Positions 1 to 8,868 of a DNA stretch of 64,000 nt are shown piece after piece. Numbering within the stretch: the first letter of the stretch is position 1; each line of letters begins with the position of its first letter. The position numbers and the translations under genes were made by a program. The stretch comes from Laspinema palackyanum D2c (GTDB taxonomy: Bacteria; Cyanobacteriota; Cyanobacteriia; Cyanobacteriales; Laspinemataceae), in contig NZ_JAMXFD010000006.1 of assembly GCF_025370875.1 (NCBI RefSeq), forward strand, positions 1 through 64,000. The letters run 5' to 3'. Below the pieces are notes generated by a model. The model saw nothing but the letters and a program-made list of their open reading frames with translations. It ran no database searches and was not told the DNA's origin.

Positions 1-106
1 CTAAAGTCGGATAAATCCGACTGAAGATTTTGTAAATCCCTCCACTGCAATGGTTTTAGTCGGTTTCCAACCGACTTTAGCTATGAGGCGGGGGTTTAAA
101 CCCCCG
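1..106. repeat. Palindromic intergenic repeat region
   Basis: Three nested inverted repeats are visible. The first ten bases (ctaaagtcgg) pair perfectly with bases 71-80 (ccgactttag). Inside lie two short hairpins, at 5-22 (agtcgga/tccgact) and 58-76 (agtcggtt/aaccgact). A perfect 18-bp palindrome with a G5/C5 stem around TTTAAA occupies 89-106 and runs into the tandem array. The arrangement resembles the small dispersed palindromic elements of cyanobacterial spacers. No gene is supported here. Confidence 0.6.
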
Positions 107-267
107 GCGGATGACGCAACCAACCGACAACCCCCGGCGGATGACGCAACCAACCGACAACCCCCGCCGGATGACGCAACCAACCGACAACCCCCGGCGG
201 ATGACGCAACCAACCGACAACCCCCGCCGGATGATGCAACCAACCGACAACCCCCGCCGGATGATGC
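101..267. repeat. 30-bp tandem repeat array, about 5.6 copies
   Basis: Five full 30-bp units begin at 101, 131, 161, 191 and 221, followed by a partial sixth unit from 251. The unit starts with ccccc, continues with ggcgg or gccgg, then atgacgcaac or atgatgcaac, then caaccgacaa. Units 1, 2 and 4 carry ggcgg; units 3, 5 and 6 carry gccgg; the atgatgc variant is confined to units 5 and 6, nearest the helicase gene. There are no unique spacers, so it is not a CRISPR. The array abuts the 3' end of the drmD-like gene. Confidence 0.85.
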
Positions 268-270
268 CAT

Positions 271-3200
271 CTAAATCAACTTCTTCGGAACCAAATAGGT
301 AATCGCTAAGGGAAATAACCGGGGACTGGGTTCTGCAAACCGTTGCCGAATTGCCGAGGTTTCCCGTTCAATTTCCTGGGGAATTTCTGTTAATCGCCCT
401 TGCAAACTCTGAATATCCCGGTCAAATTGATGGCGTTCACTGTCGCTTAAATCCAGCTTCAGTTCTAATTGCATAAACTCCGGTTCCGCTAACTCTTGTT
501 CAATACTGGTTTTCAACTCTGTGAGAATATTCGTGATATCCGCAGCTTCCTGATCACACCGTTCCTGCAATGCTTTTTCTAAGGATGCGGTGCGATCGCT
601 CATTCGTTTCTCCAAATGTTTTAACAAGGGGTCGGCATAATTCGGCCAGAGTTCCACTAACTTTTGAGTCATCGTCTCCGGAACCCATTCCGCTGTCGCC
701 GCTTCTATCAAGTCCTGAAGTTTCAAGACCCCCAATTTTTCAAACTTGCCTTGTTTAATCACTCCCCCCGCCACGATTACTTCTTCATGCAACCGTTGAG
801 AATCTCCCCCTAAAATCACTAACCGACCATAGGCAACTACCACAGGAAATTCACTGGAATTAGAAGGCAGCATTTTAACCGCCACCCGATGTAAATTTTG
901 ATTGCTGTCTCGGGACCAAACTTCCGCCCTCAACAGTCGTAAACACATCTGAACCAGGCGATGATTCAGATGCACCAACACCACATCATCCCGTCCCCGG
1001 GTCACATCTGGATCGAAGGCAATGGGCCGAATTTCTCCGGTATGGGGATGGGCCAATCCTGTAGCACAACTGGCCCAACTTCCACTCATAGCAGGCAACT
1101 GATATAACGCGGATTTCTTCTCCCCATTCCCCCGCCCCCTTTCAGTCGTTTTCTCATCCCTCAGAACTGGAATTAATGCCGGTTGTTGGGCAATTTCTAA
1201 CCCAATCTTGACCACTGTCTCAATATTCTCCGGGGTCAGTCTTAAATTCGTGCGAGTTTCCTCAAATTGCTCTTTTAATTTCTCAATTTGCTCCCGTACT
1301 TTCCGCTCAAATTTCAACATTTGGCGCGCAGGTTCGGAGTTCTTTTCAGCAATTGCCGTATCTAAACTCACCCGTTGACCTAACATTGCTTCCTCGACCT
1401 GTTGGGCAATCACCGGCCCGACTTTCCCTAAATCTTCCCGAATATTGTTAATTTTTAAGGCCGCCCGCATCAAAAATTCTAAATCCCCTTCCAAATCCCC
1501 CGGACGAATGCCTGTGGTTGCTTGTTCTTGATAACTTTTGCCGACAAAATGATAAATCATCACTTGGGGCGCTTTCTGTCCGTGGCGGTCAATTCGTCCA
1601 TTCCGCTGTTCCATCCGGTTGGGATTCCAGGGGATTTCATAATGAATTAAATTAGAACAATGGTTTTGTAAATCCAACCCTTCCGATGCCGCATCCGTTG
1701 CCAATAAAATCCGCACATCGGAGACATCTGGGCCCGCCTGAAATGCCGCTTTAATCCGTTCTCGGTCTTCGGAATTCATCCCCCCATACAGGGTCATCAG
1801 GCGATCGCCCTCCGCCAATCCCTCCCCCGCTAACAAGTCGTGCAACCATTTCTGCGTCGCCCGATACTCGGTAAAAATAATCACCCGTTGGGTAGACCAT
1901 TTGCCATTGGGTCGAATCTGAGTGCCAATCCAATTCAACAATTCCTGCGCTTTAGAATCCGGGCGACGGGAGGCAGTTTCTGCCCAGGTTTGTAGTTCAT
2001 CGAGAATTTCCCGTTCCCGAGAAGTCAGTGCTCTAAATAACCGCGTTGTTGTCACAATTGCATCTTCCGTCGATTCCTCATATAAGGCATCATCGGCAAA
2101 ATCTTCCTCCATTTCCTCTAACTGCCGTCGTAAAATTCCGGCGCTAGTTATCCCCACGGTCCGACTACTTTTCCGTTGGGCATTTTGCAAGGAAATTTGA
2201 TGCTGTTGCAAGGTACTTAAAAACGCAGCGGGACAAGAAAATAACCGCTTTTTCAACAATTTTAAAACAAACTCTGTGGCCGATAATTCCATTTTATCGG
2301 TTGCCTGTTTGCGCCGCCTCATAGTATAATCATTTAATAACTCATTGGCGCGTTTTTCTTCAGGAGAATAGTCCACCGGAATTGCAGCTAATTTGCGTTC
2401 TGCAAACCGAGGTGTGCCATCCCACCGAGGGGGCAGTTCTCGTTTTAACCGGCGGACCATCACCACTTGCAACTGATTTCGGTCCGGAGTAATTCCTCGG
2501 GCAAATCGTTGGGAATCGAGTAACTCTAATAACGCCGTAAAACTTTCTAAATAGCCATTGTGAGGCGTGGCAGTGAGAAACAACTTATGCTCAAAATGAG
2601 GCACTAATAAGCGAATCGCCGCAGTACGTTGGGAATCCACCGCATAGAGACCCCCACCGGACGGGGCAATATTGTGCGCTTCATCCACAATCAGTAAATC
2701 AAACCGACGGGGATAAACCGATTCCCCAGAGGCGGGTAATGCCTCCTGCATCAACCGGCGGGGGCGATCGCGTTTCAGAAAATCAATGGAAGTAATCAAG
2801 CGGGGAAAATGCTGCCAGGGATTAATATGCAATCCTCGCTGACGGCGCAATATTCGCATCAAATCGCTGTTGACAATGCGGAAATCCAGGCCAAATTTAT
2901 CCCGCATTTGTTCCTGCCACTGCACCTGCAACGAAGAGGGACAGACAATCAAAATCCGCCGCGATCGCTGCCGCAAAATCAACTCCTGCGCCACCAAACC
3001 CGCCTCAATAGTTTTCCCCAATCCCACATCATCGGCAATCAACAAATTCACCCGAGGCATTTGAATCGCCCGAATCACCGGATCAAGTTGATAATCTTCA
3101 ACATCAATCCCACTTCTAAACGGAGACTGAACCGATCGCAACTCCGCCTTAGAAGAGGCCCCCCACCGCACCGCATCTAAAAACGCCGTTAACCGTTCGG

Positions 3201-3477
3201 GCGTATCAAACCCACTGGGATAGGGCAGTTCCATCTTTTCATAGACAATCGCCCCCGGTTCCAACTCCCAGATTACCTGTAACTCTTCCCCCAAACCCTC
3301 ATCTTCCAGAGAGGAGAGACTCACGAGATGATGTAACTTCCGGGTAGGCGATCGTAAAACATCCACCGGCAAGGTAGAGGTGTGTACATCAGTCACCGCA
3401 AAGCGCCTTCCCCGAACTTCTACCAATTGTCCCGGTTCAGGAATCGCGGCGATCGCCGTCGGATGAGTCATCACCAT
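271..3477 (-). CDS. drmD: DISARM-type SNF2-like helicase, DrmD family
   Basis: A 1068-residue superfamily 2 ATPase. Walker A lies in DDVGLGKT (about residues 149-156), DEAH at about 265-268, motif III is TATPHNG, and the helicase C domain has SEGLDLQ followed by a RxGRIDRxGQ-type arginine finger. The N-terminal PGQLVEVRGRR block and the segment FRSGIDVEDYQLDP match, from memory, the DrmD helicases of class 1 DISARM phage-defence systems. The long C-terminal part is charged and probably coiled coil. The start at 3477 is supported by AGGAGA six bases upstream. Class 1 DISARM normally continues with drmMI, drmA, drmB and drmC. Here the next 270 bases downstream are a repeat array, so the gene looks solitary within the window, though partners could lie beyond the left edge. 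Many cyanobacteria carry such helicases alone, so the cellular role is uncertain. Confidence 0.75.
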   Translation of the reverse strand: MVMTHPTAIAAIPEPGQLVEVRGRRFAVTDVHTSTLPVDVLRSPTRKLHHLVSLSSLEDEGLGEELQVIWELEPGAIVYEKMELPYPSGFDTPERLTAFLDAVRWGASSKAELRSVQSPFRSGIDVEDYQLDPVIRAIQMPRVNLLIADDVGLGKTIEAGLVAQELILRQRSRRILIVCPSSLQVQWQEQMRDKFGLDFRIVNSDLMRILRRQRGLHINPWQHFPRLITSIDFLKRDRPRRLMQEALPASGESVYPRRFDLLIVDEAHNIAPSGGGLYAVDSQRTAAIRLLVPHFEHKLFLTATPHNGYLESFTALLELLDSQRFARGITPDRNQLQVVMVRRLKRELPPRWDGTPRFAERKLAAIPVDYSPEEKRANELLNDYTMRRRKQATDKMELSATEFVLKLLKKRLFSCPAAFLSTLQQHQISLQNAQRKSSRTVGITSAGILRRQLEEMEEDFADDALYEESTEDAIVTTTRLFRALTSREREILDELQTWAETASRRPDSKAQELLNWIGTQIRPNGKWSTQRVIIFTEYRATQKWLHDLLAGEGLAEGDRLMTLYGGMNSEDRERIKAAFQAGPDVSDVRILLATDAASEGLDLQNHCSNLIHYEIPWNPNRMEQRNGRIDRHGQKAPQVMIYHFVGKSYQEQATTGIRPGDLEGDLEFLMRAALKINNIREDLGKVGPVIAQQVEEAMLGQRVSLDTAIAEKNSEPARQMLKFERKVREQIEKLKEQFEETRTNLRLTPENIETVVKIGLEIAQQPALIPVLRDEKTTERGRGNGEKKSALYQLPAMSGSWASCATGLAHPHTGEIRPIAFDPDVTRGRDDVVLVHLNHRLVQMCLRLLRAEVWSRDSNQNLHRVAVKMLPSNSSEFPVVVAYGRLVILGGDSQRLHEEVIVAGGVIKQGKFEKLGVLKLQDLIEAATAEWVPETMTQKLVELWPNYADPLLKHLEKRMSDRTASLEKALQERCDQEAADITNILTELKTSIEQELAEPEFMQLELKLDLSDSERHQFDRDIQSLQGRLTEIPQEIERETSAIRQRFAEPSPRLFPLAITYLVPKKLI

Positions 3478-3641
3478 TCATTCTCTCCTATAGTTTAATA
3501 CCTTTGCCAAAACAAGGGAGAGCCAATGTAGTACAATAGTGGTTTGCTATAACAACCCTTAAAATCTACATCAGGCCATAGAAGTCATCTTAGCAGAAAG
3601 GGTGTTCCATCAAGATGATTCATTCATGAGTCAGTAGAAAC

Positions 3642-3703
3642 GTTTGTAGTAACCCCTTCAGGGGTTGCCTTAAGATGACGGGGGTGAAGGAGTCACTACG
3701 AAC
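3642..3703. repeat. Palindromic dispersed repeat with covarying stem
   Basis: The segment 3642-3666 has the layout gtttgtagt, then aacccc-ttca-ggggtt. It matches the repeats at 35807-36055 (gttcgtagt, then aacgac-ttca-gtcgtt) in loop and flank but not in stem sequence, while keeping perfect pairing. A second flank in the opposite orientation (actacgaac, 3695-3703) closes the element. It lies in the 293-bp divergent spacer between the helicase and sbcD, which otherwise shows no recognisable feature. Confidence 0.6.
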
Positions 3704-3770
3704 GATACGATGAAGTTTCCAGAAATGGTATGATAGGAACTGTGATTGCACTGATTTGGGACTCCTTTCC

Positions 3771-4943
3771 ATGCGACTAATCCACACGGCAGATTGGCAT
3801 TTGGGACGACGTTTAAAAGGGATAGACCGAACAAGAGAAATTGCTGGAGTGTTACAGCAAATCCTCGCTTATGCCATTGAATGGGAGGTGGATGCGGTCC
3901 TGATTGCCGGGGATATTTTTGATGCGCCGAATCCCCCCGCTTATGCGGAACGGGTGGCATACGAGTTTTTTTGTGGATTACAATCTGCCGGAATTCCCGC
4001 AGTGGCGATCGCCGGAAATCATGACTCAGCAACTCGCATTGATGGACTGGCGACGTTACTCTCTTTAGCAGGAATTCGGGCATTAGGAAAACCGCGCCGA
4101 GGGGATGACGGTGGAGTGATTACCTTAGAGACCAAAAGCGGTCCATTGTGTGTCGGGGCGATGCCATTTGCGTCAGAACGGACGATGTTAAATGCTCACG
4201 CCCTTTGGACTCAAGATGAAGTGGTCCAACGGCAAAGTTATCGGGAAATTGTGGCCGATTTATTTGCGGATTTGACCCAGGGATTTCGAGGCGATCGGGT
4301 GAATGTGCTGATGGGGCATTTAGCAATGGATGGGGCGCGGTTGGCTCACTCAGAAGTTGCCTATTACACCCAGGATACTTATGCCTTGGGTGAGCAAATT
4401 TTACCCCCTGAAGCCCAATATATTGCCCTGGGACATATTCATATTCATCAACAAATCAAAGCCAGTTGTCCAACCTATTATTCCGGTTCTTTGATTCAAA
4501 TTGATTTCGGTGAAGCGGAACAAGAGAAGGGATTTTGTTTAATTACCGTGGAACCGGGAAGTCCAGCAGAAGTAGAATTTATTCCCGTTGTCTGTCAGAA
4601 GCCTTTAAAGGTGCTTTGGTGTCAGGGGGATACCTTGAATGATACCTTGGAATCCTATCAGTATCATCCGGGATTTCTCAAGGTGATGGTTAGATTAGAC
4701 AGTCCTCAGTTAGGACTCGCCGATCGCGTCCGGCAAATTTGTCCCCAAGCATTACAAATTCAACCGCTTTATCCCGAGGCAACGGTTAATTCTGGGCAGC
4801 GGATTCGGGACAGTAATTCATTTGACCCGGTAGAGGAATTTGGTCACTATTATCGGGAACGGTTGGAAACCACGCCGGATCCGGTGGTGGTTCAGGAATT
4901 CCAGAATTTATATCATAAATTGAAGGAGAAAAACCCGGTTTAA
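3771..4943 (+). CDS. sbcD: Nuclease SbcD (Mre11 family) of the SbcCD complex
   Basis: A 390-residue calcineurin-like metallophosphoesterase, the usual length for SbcD. The metal-binding motifs appear in order: HTADWHLG near the N-terminus, GDIFD, GNHD and GHIHIHQ. With SbcC it forms a double-strand-break nuclease that opens hairpins and palindromic DNA and trims blocked ends. The ATG at 3771 gives the canonical MRLIHTADWH start; an in-frame TTG five codons earlier (3756) is less likely. sbcC follows on the same strand after 145 bp, and the drmD-like helicase diverges upstream. Confidence 0.93.
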   Translation: MRLIHTADWHLGRRLKGIDRTREIAGVLQQILAYAIEWEVDAVLIAGDIFDAPNPPAYAERVAYEFFCGLQSAGIPAVAIAGNHDSATRIDGLATLLSLAGIRALGKPRRGDDGGVITLETKSGPLCVGAMPFASERTMLNAHALWTQDEVVQRQSYREIVADLFADLTQGFRGDRVNVLMGHLAMDGARLAHSEVAYYTQDTYALGEQILPPEAQYIALGHIHIHQQIKASCPTYYSGSLIQIDFGEAEQEKGFCLITVEPGSPAEVEFIPVVCQKPLKVLWCQGDTLNDTLESYQYHPGFLKVMVRLDSPQLGLADRVRQICPQALQIQPLYPEATVNSGQRIRDSNSFDPVEEFGHYYRERLETTPDPVVVQEFQNLYHKLKEKNPV

Positions 4944-4956
4944 AAGGAGTGGGAGC

Positions 4957-4992
4957 GTCTCGCTCCCTCATCCTACAACAAGGGAGCGAGAC
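4957..4992. repeat. Inverted repeat between sbcD and sbcC
   Basis: A perfect 12-bp inverted repeat (gtctcgctccct at 4957-4968, agggagcgagac at 4981-4992) closes a 12-nt loop directly after sbcD. There is no T-run, so it is a poor intrinsic terminator. It resembles the hairpin at 12526-12580 and looks like a dispersed repeat. Confidence 0.55.
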
Positions 4993-5088
4993 AAGGTGCT
5001 TCCTCAATTTTAATTAAGTTTGGCCCGATTCGCGCTCGTTAAACCCCCTCCCAATTGTCCAAATTTACGATAAAATCACCCCATTTTT

Positions 5089-8000
5089 ATGCGACCTCTT
5101 GAACTGTCTTTAGAAGGATTTACCAGTTTTCGCCGGGAACAAACTTTAGACTTCTCGGAACTGGATTTGTTTGCCATTACTGGGGCAACTGGGGCGGGAA
5201 AATCTTCCTTGCTGGATGCCATGACTTATGCCCTTTATGGGACAACTTCCCGGACCTCTCAAGCAGGGGAATTAGTCAGCCAAGGGGCAACCACTTTAAA
5301 GGTGCAATTGCGCTTTTCCGTGAGTTTAGGAGAATACCGAATTACCCGAACTTGGCGATATCGTCCCAGTACCCCCGTGACGCAAGTCTTATTAGAAAGA
5401 GTACAGGCAGATGGCAGTTGGGAAACCCTGGAAACGAAGGAACGGGAAAGCAAAAAGGCCATTACCGAAATTCTAGGCATGGATTTCGATACCTTTACCC
5501 GGGTTATTTTGTTACCCCAAGGACAATTTGATGAGTTTTTAAAAGGAAATACCGGGAAGCGTCGGGAAATTTTGCGGCAATTGGCGGGGTTTGAAATTTT
5601 TGAGCGGATGCGGAAGGAAACGAATGATTTAGCCCGATTATTAAAGCAGGAATTGGCAACCATTGAGCGACAAATTGCGGATTTGGACGTGCCGGATGCG
5701 ATCGCCATTCAAGGACAGCGATCGCAATTAGCCAGCTTAGAAACTGAAATTCCGGTCCTGAATCAAGGGGTGTTAACCGCCCAAACCTTGTTAGAGGCGG
5801 AAGAACGGTTATTTGAGCAGTTGGAACGTCTCACGAAGTTTCAGCGCCAATTTGCCGAACTGAACCAGAAACAACCGGAAATCACCGCCCTGAGTGAACG
5901 CTTGGCCCGGTCCCAAGTGGCCGATCGCCTCCAAGGGGATTGGGCATTGGTTCAGGAGGCTCGCACTCAAGATAAATCAGCCACCAATCAGGCTCAAAAA
6001 GCCGCCACTAACTTAACCCAAGCGGAAACCCAATTCCAGGCAGAACAACAAAAACTAGCAGAAGTGAGGGCAGAAGCAGCCGCCCTCGCCCCGCAAATTG
6101 CCGCCCGGGAGGAAGCCTTAGCCCAAGCGAAAGCCTACGAGGAACAGCGGCAACAGTTGGAACGTGAGGTGGCGATCGCCACTACCCAATCCCAGCAAAA
6201 ACAGCAACAGCAACAAGCGGCACAGCAGGAACTCAGCCAAGGGGAAGCGCAAGTCAAAGCAGCAACGGTGCAGGTTTCCCTCACAACCGATGCACTGCAA
6301 CAACACCAGCCCGCAGGGGACCGTTTAGAACGTCTCACAACCATTGCCCCGTTATTGGTGGAATGGACCCTGGGGGAAAAGCAACGGAAACAGCAAGCCA
6401 AAGCCCTGGATCAAGTGAGTCGGGACCGGGCAACAGGCGATCACACCTATCAAGCCGCCCTGACGCACTTACAACAGGCACAACAGGCGATCGGGCAAAT
6501 CACCCAGGAGATTGCTGCCGGAGAAACTGCCAACGCCGAATCCACGAAATCCAACCATGCTGCCGCCTTACGCCTATCCCTGGAGGCGGGAGAAACCTGC
6601 CCCGTCTGTGGCGGCATCCATCCCGACTCGGAAGCCGAATTACCCCCCTTACCGGCGATCGCCTGGGTGGATCTGACTGCCTTACAAACCCAAGCAGCAA
6701 CAGCAACACAAGCCTTGCAAACTGCCCAACTGAATGCCACCAAAGCCGAATCTGCCCTAGAAAATCTCACCCAGAAACAGCGAGAAATCCAGGAACAATT
6801 CGCCACCCTCACTCAGCAGCAACAGGGGTTAACCCAACAGATTGCCGCAGTCTTACAACAGAGTGAGAGTGAGGAACTGGATGCAATCGCCCTCCAGCAG
6901 GAACGACAAGCCCTAGAAAGGCGCGATCGGGCTTACCGAGAAGCAGCAGCAGCCTATCAACAAGCCCTCACCCGCCTGGAAACCGCCCAACAAGCCCGAG
7001 ATTTTTGCGATCGCACCTATCAAACCGCCCTCACCGACGCCCAATCTGCCACCGAGGAACTCACCCGACGACAGCAAAACCTCCAAGACGTGCGAGAAAA
7101 ACTGGCAGCCATGACGGAGGGATTATCCTATCAAGTTCTCGCCCAAACCTTAGCCGAACAAAAACAAACCCTCAGCAACCGCATTTCCGCCGCTGAAACC
7201 GCCCATCAAACCGCCGAAAATCGTGTTATTCAAGCCCGAGAAACCGCCCACCAAACACAGGTAGCTGCTGAATCTGCCCAAGCCAAACATCAGCAATATC
7301 AGACTCGGTGGCAGCAGCAATTACAAGCAGCTAATTTAACCGAACCCACCTTTCTCACCGCCCTTGCCTCCCCAGAGGAACAGGCGAAATGGCAACAGAA
7401 AATCACCCATCATCGCGAAACCACCATTGAACTATCCACTCGCATCGCTGACTTACAAACCGAGATAGGCGATCGCACCACCGATGCCCGCCAGTTGCAA
7501 CAGCGACAACAAGTCAAACAAACCGCCGAAAAACAGTTAAAAACCGCCCAAGATAAACGAGTGGAATTATCCACCTGGATACAATCGGCGGAACAGAAAC
7601 AAGCGCAGTCCGAAAAACTCCTAACGGAACAACAAACCGTCAGCAAAAACTACGATGTCTACCATATTTTAGCCCAAAACCTCAAAACCAACGAATTTCA
7701 ATCCTATATTTTAGAACATTTAGAATCAGAATTAGTCGCCCGGGCAACCTTACTGTTAAAAGAACTCACCGAATCCCGCTATGCCTTGCAAATGCAAGAA
7801 GGAGAATATTGGGTGGAAGATAATTGGAATGGCGGCGAACTGCGACGAGTCCGAACCCTCTCCGGGGGAGAAACCTTTGCCACATCTCTTTCAATGGCGA
7901 TCGCCCTCTCAGAAAAACTCTCAATGGGGGCAGAATTAGGCAGTTTGTTCCTCGATGAAGGATTCGGAACCTTAGATTCAGAAACCCTAGAAAGTGTCAC

Positions 8001-8142
8001 CCAAATCCTCGAATCCCTCCGCCAACAAAACCGCACCATCGGCGTGATTACTCATGTCAAATCGTTAGGAGAACGCCTCCCCACCCAAGTCAAAGTCTTC
8101 AAATCTCCCCAAGGGTCTCGCTTGGAAGTGGAGGTGTTGTAA
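5089..8142 (+). CDS. sbcC: ATPase SbcC (Rad50 family) of the SbcCD complex
   Basis: A 1017-residue SMC-like ATPase. Walker A (GATGAGKSS) is at about residues 34-42, a very long Gln/Ala-rich coiled coil fills the middle, and a zinc-hook motif CPVCGG sits near residue 503. The ABC signature LSGGETF is near 923 and Walker B (LFLDEGFG) near 953. These are the parts of Rad50/SbcC, which tethers DNA ends and controls the SbcD nuclease by ATP hydrolysis. The ATG at 5089 gives MRPLELSLEGFTSF, the typical SbcC N-terminus. The many CAG/CAA codons create long antisense open frames that are not genes. Confidence 0.93.
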   Translation: MRPLELSLEGFTSFRREQTLDFSELDLFAITGATGAGKSSLLDAMTYALYGTTSRTSQAGELVSQGATTLKVQLRFSVSLGEYRITRTWRYRPSTPVTQVLLERVQADGSWETLETKERESKKAITEILGMDFDTFTRVILLPQGQFDEFLKGNTGKRREILRQLAGFEIFERMRKETNDLARLLKQELATIERQIADLDVPDAIAIQGQRSQLASLETEIPVLNQGVLTAQTLLEAEERLFEQLERLTKFQRQFAELNQKQPEITALSERLARSQVADRLQGDWALVQEARTQDKSATNQAQKAATNLTQAETQFQAEQQKLAEVRAEAAALAPQIAAREEALAQAKAYEEQRQQLEREVAIATTQSQQKQQQQQAAQQELSQGEAQVKAATVQVSLTTDALQQHQPAGDRLERLTTIAPLLVEWTLGEKQRKQQAKALDQVSRDRATGDHTYQAALTHLQQAQQAIGQITQEIAAGETANAESTKSNHAAALRLSLEAGETCPVCGGIHPDSEAELPPLPAIAWVDLTALQTQAATATQALQTAQLNATKAESALENLTQKQREIQEQFATLTQQQQGLTQQIAAVLQQSESEELDAIALQQERQALERRDRAYREAAAAYQQALTRLETAQQARDFCDRTYQTALTDAQSATEELTRRQQNLQDVREKLAAMTEGLSYQVLAQTLAEQKQTLSNRISAAETAHQTAENRVIQARETAHQTQVAAESAQAKHQQYQTRWQQQLQAANLTEPTFLTALASPEEQAKWQQKITHHRETTIELSTRIADLQTEIGDRTTDARQLQQRQQVKQTAEKQLKTAQDKRVELSTWIQSAEQKQAQSEKLLTEQQTVSKNYDVYHILAQNLKTNEFQSYILEHLESELVARATLLLKELTESRYALQMQEGEYWVEDNWNGGELRRVRTLSGGETFATSLSMAIALSEKLSMGAELGSLFLDEGFGTLDSETLESVTQILESLRQQNRTIGVITHVKSLGERLPTQVKVFKSPQGSRLEVEVL

Positions 8143-8160
8143 TTTCAATCCAGGACCAAC

Positions 8161-8186
8161 CCGGAAACGACTGAAGTCGTTTCCGG
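8161..8186. repeat. 26-bp perfect palindrome after sbcC
   Basis: Two 12-bp arms (ccggaaacgact and agtcgtttccgg) flank a 2-nt centre, 18 bp past the sbcC stop. The central cgactgaagtcg is shared with the repeats at 35807-36055, so this is a member of that family with longer arms. It may block read-through, but no U-tract follows. Confidence 0.6.
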
Positions 8187-8241
8187 ATTCCGCACCACCC
8201 ATTAAAGTTGGAGAAGAAGACTATATAATAGACTCCAGTTA

Positions 8242-8580
8242 TCAACTAAAAATAACTTTTAATGCCTCCTGGAGTTCGTGAGAATCAGCCGATTGAAGTT
8301 GGCCAAGCTTTCTTAAAATTAGTCCCTTTTCAACCGTGGCTACGACTGGCTTAATCATAGAAGGTTTGAGCAAACCGGCGTTTTGCCATGATGTAATCAT
8401 CACTTCACCTAATTGGGTTGAAGTCTTCAATTGGCTGGTGATAGCCATGATAATAATGTCAGGATATTGGGCGTTGTAAGAATTTGAACTAATGATGACT
8501 GCCGGACGCTTTTTCTTGTTGAATAAATCCGTAAAAGGAAATGGAACAAGAACAACCTCTCCAAAATTATAGGTCATCAT
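8242..8580 (-). CDS. MazF/PemK-type toxin, probable mRNA interferase
   Basis: The 112-residue product has the PemK/MazF fold signature: GEVVLVPFPFTDL at the N-terminus, then KKRPAVIISS and a distal SMIKPVV segment. Family members are sequence-specific endoribonucleases held inactive by a cognate antitoxin. Tandem ATG codons at 8578-8580 and 8575-8577 overlap the 3' end of the antitoxin gene by about 11-14 bases, as expected for translationally coupled toxin-antitoxin pairs. A longer in-frame N-terminus is possible but would run deep into the antitoxin gene. The cut site cannot be predicted. Confidence 0.82.
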   Translation of the reverse strand: MMTYNFGEVVLVPFPFTDLFNKKKRPAVIISSNSYNAQYPDIIIMAITSQLKTSTQLGEVMITSWQNAGLLKPSMIKPVVATVEKGLILRKLGQLQSADSHELQEALKVIFS

Positions 8581-8785
8581 AAACCTCATCTTCCGAATTA
8601 TCCCAAACTGTAGCAAAAGCATTTTCCGATAAGGTCGTTGCTGCAAGAGTTAGGCGAGAGGCATCCCGGCGTTCCAACAAAAAATCAACAAAATCTTCCA
8701 CCTCTATCATGCCTTCAGGAGAGAGTCGGCGGATTTTTTCAAGGAGAGACTGTTCAAAATTAGGGGAAGAATTTATTTGAGGCAT
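8567..8785 (-). CDS. Antitoxin partner of the MazF-like toxin
   Basis: A 72-residue acidic protein directly upstream of, and overlapping, the MazF-like toxin gene. The middle segment (LEKIRRLSPEGMIEVEDFVDFLLERRD) resembles DUF2281-type or cyanobacterial antitoxins, and the acidic tail (DNSEDEVYDDL) would suit toxin neutralisation. The assignment as antitoxin comes mainly from position and size. Such antitoxins usually repress their own operon. Confidence 0.7.
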   Translation of the reverse strand: MPQINSSPNFEQSLLEKIRRLSPEGMIEVEDFVDFLLERRDASRLTLAATTLSENAFATVWDNSEDEVYDDL

Positions 8786-8868
8786 AAGTCGTCAAGAATA
8801 ATAGAAACTAGCCTTTTCCTAGATTAGCACAAACGAGCGGAATTGATCAGAAAAAGGCATCCTCCAAT

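Noticed and set aside
101-267. CRISPR-like repeat array
   Set aside because: The units are directly adjacent with no unique spacers.
1-270. Open frame on the minus strand encoding a decapeptide repeat directly after the drmD stop
   Set aside because: It is wholly explained by the 30-bp array plus palindromes, has no stop within the window and no similarity to known proteins; kept only as a finding about the array.
5259-7646. Several long antisense frames inside sbcC
   Set aside because: They mirror the Gln/Ala-rich coiled-coil codons of sbcC and have no motifs of their own.
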